Of a stretch of DNA of 64,000 nt, positions 50,246 to 61,200 are shown one piece after another; within the stretch, counting starts at the first letter, position 1; every line of letters begins with the position of its first letter. The notes below the pieces were generated by a model that was not told where the DNA came from, ran no database searches, and saw only the letters and a list, made by a program, of their open reading frames with translations. The position numbers and the translations under genes were made by a program. The stretch is from Puffinus mauretanicus (lineage: Eukaryota > Chordata > Aves > Procellariiformes > Procellariidae): the NCBI GenBank assembly GCA_023333565.1, contig JAJKFH010002784.1, positions 248,001 through 312,000 of the forward strand, read 5' to 3'.

Positions 50246-50745
50246 TGTCCTGGTTCTGGCTGGGACAGAGTTAACTTTCTTCCCAGTAGCTTGGGGGGTG
50301 TGCTGTGTTTTGGGTTTGGTGTGCAAGGAGCGTTGATGGCCCATTGATGCTTTGGCTGTTGCTGGGTGATGCTTGCACCGGGGAGGGGGAGCACAGCCGG
50401 GGTGGTGGACCCAGCTGGCCAATGGGGTGTTCTATACCATGTGACATCATGCTCAGTATAAAAACCGGGGTGGGGGGGTCTTGCCCCCAGTTCGTGACAC
50501 GCAGTCGGCGGTCGGTGAACAGTTGCATTGTGCATCACCTGCTTTGTATGTTCTGTTGTTGTTGTTGTTCTCATTGTTATTATTATTGTTCTACTTTGTT
50601 TTGTCTCAATTATTAAACTGTTTTTATCTCAACCCAGGAGTTTCCCTACTTGTGCCCTCCCGATTCTCTCCCCCATCCCACCGGAGTGGGGGGTGATCGA
50701 GCGGCTGCATGGGGTTTATTTGCTGGCTGGGGTTAAACCACGACA
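50246..50745 (+). mobile_element. Solo LTR of an endogenous retrovirus, with 5-bp target duplication
   Basis: The 500-bp element starts tgtcctggttctggctggg and ends ggttaaaccacgaca (TG...CA). It is flanked on both sides by gaaag (50241-50245 and 50746-50750). A TATA box (tataaaa, 50457-50463) and ATTAAA (50612-50617) define U3-R-U5 order on the + strand. It is the same family as the LTR at 62932 but differs in mid-U3. No internal viral sequence follows, so recombination between two LTRs probably removed the provirus. It lies 1.4 kb upstream of ACAT1 exon 1. Confidence 0.92.
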
Positions 50746-52052
50746 GAAAGGAAATGTGCAAGTAAATGCTGCCTTACCTGGCTTGTAGACATCAGCTCCA
50801 GGGGATGCAGCAGTCAGTCATGGGTTACTGTAACAGATGGTATGCTAACTCCTTCAGGAATTAAAAAAGTGGCTGAGGAGAAGGTAAGCAAGACCCATCA
50901 GAAACAAATACAGAACTGCTTGTCCTAGACAGTGTGCAGCACCACAATTCACAGAGAATGTCACCTTGTCTTTTGAGCCTGTTCTTTTGAGATATAAAGC
51001 TCAAGACCAGGAAGGACTAAGCTTTTGCTGGCCTAGCTCTGTGCGTGTTGGATAGGCAGAGTGGAGAGTGGCACTGTCAGGCACGCAGACAGCTGTAGAG
51101 ATTTAATACTGGCCTTCATCAAGAAATCCAGATTCAGAGGCAGAGAGCATGAGCGGGGAAAGTGCGGGGAAGACTCTGGAACCGGTATGGGCATCCTGAG
51201 ATTGAGCTGGGGTCGAGCAGGCACCAACCTTTCTGTAAAGGCAGCTGCCGAGACGGTGCTCAGCCAGGTTTAGATTCTGAGGTAACACTTCTAGGTGTTT
51301 ATGCCCAGGGCTAGACAGGGAGGAGTTTAAGGGGAATTAAGTTGCCGGCTTTTGTGAAAACAGCATGAGCTCCAGCACACGGGCACGCCAACGCCGAGCG
51401 CCCCACACTCAGAAACACTCCAGCACCTGTCCCCCTCCTCCCCCCGACCTTGTAACTGCGCAGGTATCTTTCTGATACGGGTTCCACATGGGGACAAACT
51501 TCTGTGTAGCTTTATTTTGCTGATTTCAGCTTGACACTGATAAGAGGGTTGGGCGGGGGGCTGGGCCGAGGGTGGGCAGAGCGCAGCCTCAGCGCTGCTT
51601 CCCCTCCCCTGGGGCGGAGAGGAGGCAGGCCCGCGAGCTGGTTCTCGCCGCACGGATCTTCCACGTCCTTCCTCACCAGTTATTTTTCCACTCTGCACGG
51701 AAACCAAGGCTGTCCCTCCCGCGCCCGGGCTCTCCCTCCGCAGCCTCCTTCCCCCTCTTCAAGGCGGGCTGCGTTGCCGCCCCGCCCCTCCCGGTCCCTA
51801 AGCGGCGGCACCGCCGACGAAAGAAACGCGCCTCTCACTGCAGAAAGGTTCCCAGAGAGGGCGGAGGTGCGGCGGCGGCGGCAAGAGCTGCCAGACCCCG
51901 GCCGGACACCGCCGCAGCCCGCGGGGCAGCGCTACCCAGCCGCCCGCCCGCACCCCTTCGGGGGCCGCGCGCCGCCTAACCGCAGGCGCAGGGCGGGCAC
52001 CGCCCTCTCCCGGCTCAGCCCCGCTGACACTGCGGCCCGCCTTCCAGACCAA

Positions 52053-52120
52053 CCAATGGCAGGGACGGGTTTGGCACCGCCCTCGGCCCCAGGGCCAATG
52101 GTAGCTGGGAGGGGGCGGGG
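52053..52120 (+). promoter_or_regulatory. ACAT1: Twin CCAAT boxes and GC box of ACAT1
   Basis: CCAAT at 52053-52057 and again at 52095-52099 (42-bp spacing), each followed by GG, then GGGGGCGGGG at 52111-52120. They lie 49-116 bp upstream of the ATG. This is an NF-Y plus Sp1 core-promoter layout without TATA (motif knowledge); binding is inferred. Confidence 0.6.
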
Positions 52121-52168
52121 CGTCGCCGTCGCAGGGGGTGAAGGTGACGAGGGGCGGCTGGCGGGAGC

Positions 52169-52222
52169 ATGGCGGCGATGGCGATGCTGGGCTGGCGGCG
52201 GCCGGCCGCGGAGCTGCTGCGG
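52169..52222 (+). CDS. ACAT1: ACAT1 coding exon 1 (residues 1-18)
   Basis: Starts at ATG 52169 (G at +4). Two more in-frame ATGs (codons 4 and 6) follow closely. It ends in AELLR before gtgagg, phase 0, and encodes most of the mitochondrial targeting peptide. Being poorly conserved, it is placed by CpG island position, in-frame splice and peptide character. Confidence 0.88.
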
Positions 52223-55200
52223 GTGAGGCGGGCGGCGCGCGGGGCGGGCCCCAGCCCTTCCCTCTCCCTCGCTGTGCAGCCCCGCCGCGGGGCCCGGAAA
52301 GACTTGGCCAAGGTCACACCCGCGTCCGCGGTGGGGAAGGCTGCGCCCCCCTCAGCTCACCTCATCCCTGCGGCGCTGCGCGGAGGGAAGGAGCCCCCGG
52401 CCCGGGAGGGAGCGGGTCCCGGGCCGCCTCCTGCGGCGGGGCCCTCGGCTGGGCGAGCGGGGGCCGGTGTCCGCCGCGGCCTGCAGGGCCGGGCGGGCCG
52501 CGCCGCCCCGGAGCCGCCTGGTCGGTGAAGGACGGCTCCCCCCCACCCTGCTTCGGCAGCCCTGTGCCGGGGACCGCGCTAAGCGCGGCGGGACCTTTAG
52601 CCGCGATCTTGAGAGCGGCTTTTTCCACTGCCCAAAAAGCCTCTGTGCATGGTTGCATTGAGGCACTGCTACTTTATTGGTGGGGGTGCCTGGCTTGCCT
52701 GGAGCGCTGGGGATCCTGTCACTGGCATAGAGAGCTGTACTAGGAAGGAAAGGGCAGGTAAAGCATCTGTACTGCGCTGGATTGCATCCGTATTGCCCTA
52801 TGCAAAGCTGAAGGTTGTGTTTTACCAGCTGTAGAAGTGGTTTGTGTTTGTTTTTTTTTTAAAAAAAAAAAGTCTGTAATTGATACAGAGCATGAACACT
52901 ACTAGCAGATGCCAGTTACACTTAGATGACTATTGTCTGGTTCGTCCAGTTTACTACAAAGGTAAACTTCAGGTGTTGTCTAGTAAGGGCATGTTACTTT
53001 ACTAGGGTTTTCTTTTGACACTAACCCTTGAAAGCCCTGTTATTAAAACCCTGCAGGGACATAATTCATTTTCAGGAAGAAGTTTAATTTAAAACTTTCT
53101 GCTGGCTATTACAACCTGAGCTGGGGAAAAAAAAAAGAACTAATTGAAAAGCAGTAGTGGAAAAAAAACAGTAGTAGGAAAAAAAATATCTTTTGTTAGT
53201 TGAAGGTTGTCAAATGAAGAGAGAAACAGACTAAATTTTCATATTGTGGACACAATACCAGAAGGCATTCTTTGATTTATAAAATTGATGGTGGTTTTGT
53301 GGTGTCCTTAAGTAGTTATTTTTAATTAGTATTTATTTAGCTGTCATTCAGTAATGACCAGAAGTCTCCAGTATGCTGAAATGTTGTCTAAGAAAATGGC
53401 TAAGGAAGTGGCTTAAACCACTAATTGAAAGATCATTCTGTTAATACATGAAACAATACCTGTAGATGTATTTTTGTATCTTTACACTGCTTAATTAGAT
53501 GAAGCTAGTAGGTCGTGAATTAGCCTGCTCTTTTTTCTTGGTTTTGTTTTGTTATCATCTTTTGTTGTAGCATTCTGAATTCGTTATTCTCATTTTGTTC
53601 ATGAAATGCCAATGAATTAAAGCTGTAGACATAAACTGCCACTGTTTAAAAAGCAGTGAAGTTAATGATAGAAATGAATGAACCAAAGTCCAGAGAAGCA
53701 GACAGGGAGACTAGTAAACTTTTTCAAGATAGCACCACTCACTCGCTAGTTTAGACATAAACATAGACATACATGTGTATGTAACAGACTTGGCCAAAAT
53801 GAATTGGTTTTTGTTTTTAACGCAGTATCTGTTAATTTTTCAGAAAATATTTTATCACAGATGTTATGGTGAGACTGTATACTAGATTACTCTTATTTTA
53901 AAAGGCATGTTATGATTTTTAATTTAGTATTTTTTCCAGTGTTTCTTAGATACTATTTTTTTAAATAATGACTTTATGAAAACAGTACATTACTGAAATG
54001 TTATGGCATTGGCTTTCATGATACGAAATTCTGAGGACTTTCTTATTTTCAGGCTTTGAAGTATACAAGCCGTGGTTATGCATCACAGCGTACTTTAAAT
54101 GTAAGTATAAAGCACCATCAGGCTGCAATAAATCACTGTTTTATATTTGTTTCTTAATCGCTGAAGTTTTTAAAAAAGTTACCACAAAAAATCTGTGTTG
54201 AAGACAGTGTGACTTGTGCCCAAGTCACACCTTACTGCAAAATCTGGAATAAAAGTCAGATTTCCGTTTTTATTTTGCTTTGCTAATTGTTAGGTAGTGT
54301 GGGACAAAATTAGTTAGAAATGTGTCAGCTAACTTAAGCTCAATGCAGCTATCTACCTGTTACTGGAAAATACAGCTGATGCCAACTAATCCCTTTGAGG
54401 GATTTCTTTGCTTGTCTCTCTAAATAAAGAACTCTGGTGGGACCCTGTAAAGCTTTGTGTCTAACTTCCACTGAAGCCAGCACAGTTGGAGGTATTCATT
54501 GCTGCTTCTCAATAGCTGTCTGGGACAGCCAGTGGTCTGAAATGTGCATCTTCTTGGTGCCAGGTCCTCATGCTACTCTCACAGGGTTAGCAGGTAGATA
54601 GCACTAAAGTTAGCAGGCTGATGTCGCACTAAAGCTGAGGCAAAATAAGAGTAAATCTGTTTTGAGGGGCTACTAGGTATAGAGCTGAATGTCATACCAT
54701 GTCTTAAACTACTGCTTACGCGTTATGCTGGGACCCAGGCTTTTTAATATCTCCAAGATGGGGACTCCACAACTTCTCTGGGCAACCTGTTCCAGCGTTC
54801 AGTCACGCTCACAGTGAAAAAGTGTTTCCTGATGTTCAGAGGGAACCTCCTATGTGTCAGTTTGTGCCCATTGCCTCTGGTCCTGTCACTCGGCACCACT
54901 GAAAAGGGCCTGGCTCCATCCTCTTTGCACCCTCCCTTCAAGTATTAATAGACATGGATGAGGTCCCCTGGGCCTTCTCTTCTCCATGCTGAACAGTGCC
55001 AGCTCTCTCAGCCTCTCCTTGTATGTCAGATGCTCCAGTCCCTTAATCATCTTCCTGGCCCTTTGCTGGGCGCTTCCAGCATGTCCATGTCTCTCTTGTA
55101 CTGGGGAGCCCAGAACTGGACACAGCACTCCAGGTGTGGCCTCACCAGTGGTGAGTAGAGGGAAAGCATCACCTCCTTTGACCTGCTGTCAATGCTCTGC

Positions 55201-58200
55201 CTGATGCAGCCCAGGATACCATCAGCCTTCTTTGCTGCAAGGGCCTGTTGCTGGCTCATGTTCAGCGTGGTGTCCACCAGGATCCCCAGGTCCTTTTTTT
55301 CAAAGCTGCTTTCCAGCTGGGTGGCCACCTGCATGTACTGGTGCCCGGGGTTGTTCCTCCCCAGGTGCAGGACTTTGCACTGCTTCTTGATGAACTTCAT
55401 GAGGTTCCTGTCAGCCCATTTCTCCAACCTGTCGAGGTCCCTCTGGATGGCAGCACGACCCTCTGTTGTATCAGCCATTCCTCCCAGTTTGGTGTCACCA
55501 GCAAACCTGCAGAGGGTACACTGTCCCATCATCCAGATCATTAATGAAGATGTTAAACAGGACTGGACCCAGTATTGACCCCTGGGGTACATCACTAGTT
55601 ACTGGCCTCCAACCAGACTTTGCACCACTGATCACCACCCCCTGGGCCCAACCGTTCCGCCAGTTTTCAGTCCACCTCACTGTCTGCTTATCCAGCCCAT
55701 ACTTCATCAGCTTCTGTACGAGGATCTTATGGGAAACAGTGTTGAAAGCCTTACTGTAGTCTAGGCAGACAATGTCCACTGCCCTCCCCTGATGTACCAA
55801 ACCAGTGATTTCACTGTAGAAGGTTATCGGGTTGTTTGAGCATGACTTCCCCTTGGTGAATCCATGCTGATGACTCCTGATGATTTTCTTCTTGTTCATA
55901 TTCCTGGAAATGGTTTCCAGGATTAGTTGTTTCATCACCTTCCCAGGGATCAAGGTGAGGCTGACTGTCTTGTAATTCCCTGGGCCCTCCTTCTTGCCCT
56001 TCTTGAAGATAGGAGTGATGCTTGCTTTCCTCCAGTCTTCAGGCACCTCTCACAATTGCCATCGCCATTCCAAGATTATGGAGAGTGACCTTACAAAGAC
56101 ATCAGCCAGCTCAGCACTCGTGAGTGCATTCGAGCAGGGCCCATGGATTTATGTATGTCCAGTTTGCTTAAGTATTCCCTGACCTGATGCTCTTCCACCA
56201 AGGGTACATCTTCCTTGCTCCAGCCTTCCCCCTGGTCTTTGGGGCCTGGGATTCCTGAAGGCCAGTCTTACTAGTGAAGACTGAAGCAAAGAAGGCATTC
56301 AGTACCTCAGCCTTTTCCATGTCCTGTGTCACCAGGTCCCCTGCCCCATTCAGCAGCAGGCCCACATTTTCCCTAGACTTCCTTTTGCCTCCTAGGTGCT
56401 TATGGAAGCCCTTCTTGTTGCCTTTGACATCCCTTGCCAGATTCAGTTCCAGTTGGGCTTTGGCTTTCGTAACCTCATCCCTGCATGCTCGGATAGTGTC
56501 TCACAGGTTCCCTGTCCCTACCTCCACCTTCTGTATGCTTCCTTTTTGTGTATGAGTTTTGGTCATCTATGCAGACCTCCTGACGTTTTTACCTGACTTA
56601 CTGCTTGTTGGAGTGGACTGCTCTTGATGTTGGAGGGTGTAATCCTTGAACATAAACCCGTTTTCTTCAACCCTCCTTCGCTCCAGGCCCTTTGAGACTC
56701 TTGCAAGCATCATCCATCCCAAGGCTGAGCTCAATGCACTCCAGCTGTTCTGTCACATAAAGGGCAACCCCCCCTCCTTGTCTTCTTGGCCTGACCTTCC
56801 TAAAGAGCCCGTATCCCTCCATGGCAGCACTCCAGCCATGGGAGCTATCCCACCACGGCTCCGTGATCCCAAGGTTGTAGTCCTGCAACTGCACATGTTT
56901 GTGCTGTATGCTGCATACATTAATAAAGATTATTTTAGTGCTCTGAAACACTTGCAGGATAAAAGGGAAGCTGTGACATGAATGAAAGAGTAAAAGTGGA
57001 TAAATTTAAAAAATACTGGTATGTGTGTGCATATGTGAGAGAGACTGTGACTTTTACTTCATGCTTCTCCTCTTAGGAGGTGGTGATAGCAAGTGCTGTA
57101 AGGACACCGATTGGATCTTTCCAAGGATCTCTTTCATCATTGCCAGCCACTAAACTTGGTTCCATTGCAATTAAGGGAGCAATTGACAGAGCAGGTAAAT
57201 GTAAATATTTTTTCTGTGACAAAGAAAGCCTCAAGTGACTCAGAATAGTATCAGTCTGTGTCTTTTGTTTTTAAGTTGCTTGGTAAACAAAAGGGTTTGG
57301 GTTTTTTTGCTCCTGTGGCACTCTAAGTCTTTATCCACAAATGGTATTTGTTTAAAGTTGACTGTTGGGCTTTGTTTCAATCTGAATTAAGTGCTGCTTC
57401 TAGGAACAGATCATTACTTAGGGATATCTTTGCTATTCCAAATCCGATTGAACACGCTAATTGTTTGTCTGGGGTGGGGTTTTACAACACACCTAAGCTG
57501 ATGCAAAGACTACTTGCTGCTGAAACCAGTGGCCCTTCCTTTCCCTGCCCATTTTTTACATGGGCACTTACGCTTGTAGGACACCCTTGTGAGTTTATTC
57601 ATGGATTTAAATCAGCAAAAAAGTCTTTTTGGGGGGAGATGAGGGTTAATTTTCTCCAAGTTTGGCTTCTTGAAACAGCATATTACAAGAACTTGAACAC
57701 CAGGGTTGTTGCAAGATGTGCAGCAGGAGAACAGGCCTCTTCTGTCCGGTGGCAGCTAGCTGTGGCCTTGGCTCACCGCTGTCAAACCAACATGCAAAAC
57801 TGTTTCTTTGGACATAATTATGGCAGATAGAAAGTTTTGTGCATTTAACCATCAGTGTAAATTGAGCTGCTCAGATGACTAGTGAGGCTTGCAAATGTTT
57901 GCTTTAGCTAGCTAACTGTAGCTTGTTCTGCAGGGTAACAAGGGAATTCTGTTCTGTGGGGGTCACCAGTTCGCCATGTTCCATGAATATGAGAGTAGAG
58001 ATCTGGGATGCACCCAACAGAGGCCTGTGTGCTGCTTTTAGCACACAGGTTGCGCATGACACGTTTCATCAGTCTTTGGTAGAAAACTTCAATGGGAAGG
58101 TTCGTGCAAGGGAGTTACGTCTTTCGTGCAAAGAATCCTGAATTGAAACAATTTTGTTTTATAGGTATCCCAGCAGAAGAAGTGAAGGAAGCATATATGG

Positions 58201-61200
58201 GTAATGTCTTGCAGGCTGGTCAAGGACAAGCTCCAGCAAGACAAGCAGTCCTGGGTGCAGGTATTCATTCTCTTGATACTGGGGTTAAAGGTTCTCTCTC
58301 TTTATGTAGACAGCGTAGATTACTGAGCTGTGAGTTAAAGCAGAGTGGTGCCCAGCCTTTTGTCAAGACAGTCTGTGTAGGCTTTTTTCCCTGTGGTGGG
58401 TGAAGGGTGCGTGTTGTACACGTGTAAGTGAGCCTAATTGTGCGTCTTCAGGAATCAATTTTCGTATGCACGATGGATGTTACTGCCTACGGTGTTTGCA
58501 GAACCTGGAGAAGATGATACTGGAGACCAGGCTGCTACTTCCAGAGCACTTTACGCTAATGATGGATGCTGCTTTTTGAATCTTTCATAAATAGACCTTT
58601 TTTCTTCAATGTATCATTACTCTTAAGCCTTATTGGATAAGGGGTCACTGAGTTTCCTTGAACTGCAGATAAGAGTATGTCATTACACTCATCTTCTCAT
58701 GGAGTCTGGAGCTGTCACTGGAAGGATTCACTCTCTAATGTTAACTGCAGCATGAATGTTATTGGGGTGCAGGAATTATTTTCTTCTCCTTTTTGCTGTG
58801 GGGATGGGATTCCATACCTTAGCTTGACTCTAGGAAAGTCTATGGGTCAAGGAAGAACTGGATACTTTCTTGGCTCTGTCCCTGTACTTTTTTGAAAGAG
58901 AAGGAACTGCTTCCTTCTCCACGAATATGGCTCTTTTCTTTCCCCTGGCTAGTTTCCCCATCTCACTGCTACCAGCAGAGCCATAATACTAGAGAGTAAA
59001 CCTAGGATAGAAGCAGTGATGCAGGTCTTGAGCCAAGCTGCACACAGCAGAGCCCAAAGCTATTGTAATGAATACCCAATAACAATAATAACTCAGTAAT
59101 AATGACACGTATGAATGACGCTGACACCTAGCACTTTTGGTCTTGTTCGGTATGGCGTGTGTTTTGAGTCCCTATACTTCTTGGGCCTGTCTTGTTGCCA
59201 GTTGCTAAATTCTACAGCTTGTTTATGCCTTTGCAGTCTTGAATGCTTCTTAGAGACAGGGATCAGGGTGTCAGGAGGAGGAATAGTTCTGGAGTAGCTT
59301 CTCTGATCTTCTGTCTCTCTGATTCTTCACTTGCTTGCTCCCTTACCACGAGTCTGTTGTTGGAAGGAGAGAAAACAGCAAGAGTCTCCAAGAAGGATAG
59401 TAACTAGGGGTGAGGATAGATAAATTGCCCTGGCAGGATAGATAGTGCAAGCTGGACACCCTGGGCCTAGATAAAAATTGGTCCCATATGAAATACTGCT
59501 GGGACACCAATAAAGTGTTAGTCTACCCTTTAAATAACAGTTGTTTGTACAACTTCTTTGACTCAGGTCTACCAATCCGCACTCCTACTACAACTGTCAA
59601 TAAAGTCTGTGCTTCAGGAATGAAATCGATCATGATGGCAGCACAAAGCCTGATGTGTGGGAGTCAGGTATGTGATTTTTATTGCTATTTTACAGAAAAT
59701 CTAATGTTGTAGGTCCTGTCCTACTAATGACTGTGCTCTTTGATTTGGGACTGTGTTTTGCCTTGGGATAATAAAGCTAATTAGCGAGGTTTTGTTTGGC
59801 TTATGCAACCTTAATTTTATAGTCACTTAAGTGTGTTTCGGTTTAAAACAGAAAAAAATTGAAGTATTATAGTTAGGAAATTGTCAGATGTATTTTATAG
59901 ACTATATTTTTTCTATATTTTATATAGAATTTTCTATATTTTATATAGAAATTTTTATAGACTTAGTTTTTGCTGAACCACATTTAATCTTGACTTTCAG
60001 ACACTTTAAACACTTAAATGAGTTAAATATACATATTAAAGCAATGTTGTTTCCAAGTACATTAAAAATATTTCAGGCTTTTTTTATTGTTTTAGAAAAA
60101 GTGGAATTTATTGTTGCTGCATAAGAGATTTAATTGAAGAGAGCTTGATGGAGGGGAATTGCTCATCTCTGTCAACTCTGTTCTAAGATTCTCTGTATGA
60201 TGGGGAAAATAGTATCACTTAATGGGAGGATGGGAGAATACACCATCTTCAGCAAGCTGTTAAATGCTATGCAGCAAAGAATATGGGGGAAGTGTGAATG
60301 CGAAGACAGACATTTCAATTTTGTTTTTATTTCCATACTCAAAGCATGTTGGCAACATCTCCCCTTCTCTGAAGTGAAAATATTGTCAGTTCAACATATA
60401 TTTTTGTTTTACAAAGTAAGTGGCTCATTAGTGAGAAATGTACTTACTTTTTTTTTTTTTTTTTAAGAACAAAAGTAAAATATTTAAGTTTTGTTGTCCC
60501 TTCTGTGAAGATAACAGTATAGCTGAGTTAAGCAACTACTTACTGCTTTGGCCTTGTTCTGCAGAGAACGGAACTTTGTCCAGTGCCTACTGAAGTCGGT
60601 GGAAGTCTTGTCACTGGACTTTGAACCAGGCCCAGCATGTCTGTGTTAACAGCTACATTTAGATTTAGTAATTTATATCCGATGACTTCATGAGAGTGGT
60701 TGTGCATTTGGTTGATTTGACAGATTCAGGCCATGAGCTCTGAAGAGAACTGGAGTTTTCAGCTGAACTAATACACGCTGTGCGGCCAGTCTAAGCAAAA
60801 GCAGAGACTCGGACAGTTATTAATCTCTTAGAGCTATAAATTACAGGGTTTTTTGGTATTTGTTTTTCCTGGCTGTGGACTGTGAGGTGTCTGTGGTATG
60901 AAAGTCAGTGATGGTTCCCAGTGGCTTGAGTCAGCATACATCATCATATAAACAATTGTATTAACTCTGTCTACAAGTCTTTCACTTTATGGAATTGAAA
61001 TGCCAGGGACTGTTGTTCCTCTGACCTATTGCTGCTTCCATATCTCAGCTGCCTTTCCGATTTATCTGCCTTTCCAGTTTGTCTCCAGCCTTCTTTCTTT
61101 TCTTTATTACTTCATGTCACTGTTCCTGGATATAGTTTGTAATCTATTCTGAACGAAACCATTATTTTTCTGAGTCTTAATTTAAAGAAACCAAAAAAGC

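Larger units (their letters stand above)
45906..51500. other. Intergenic, CUL5 to ACAT1
   Basis: About 5.6 kb without a recognisable gene. It contains an A28 tract, a decayed CR1-like element, a purine-rich block (48160-48200), a GC-richer block (48250-48640), a candidate LTR and a solo LTR (listed separately). ORFs of 137-165 codons between 48.2 and 50.0 kb have no recognisable family and lie in repeat-derived or GC-rich DNA. Confidence 0.5.
51520..52640. promoter_or_regulatory. ACAT1: CpG island promoter of ACAT1
   Basis: A sharp rise in CpG and GC content covers the ACAT1 5' flank, exon 1 and the start of intron 1. Open frames on both strands in this block are compositional artefacts. Confidence 0.85.
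54101..57076 (+). other. ACAT1: ACAT1 intron 2 (3.0 kb), mostly an old CR1
   Basis: About three quarters of the intron is the antisense CR1 described separately; the flanks are ordinary AT-rich intron. Confidence 0.6.

Noticed and set aside
51531..52743. Open frames of 100-231 codons on both strands around ACAT1 exon 1
   Set aside because: Same compositional cause: GC-rich island DNA has few stop codons. Only the 54-nt exon 1 frame splices into ACAT1.
57348..57830. 160-codon + frame in ACAT1 intron 3
   Set aside because: No family resemblance or splice support, and it is not part of the ACAT1 protein.
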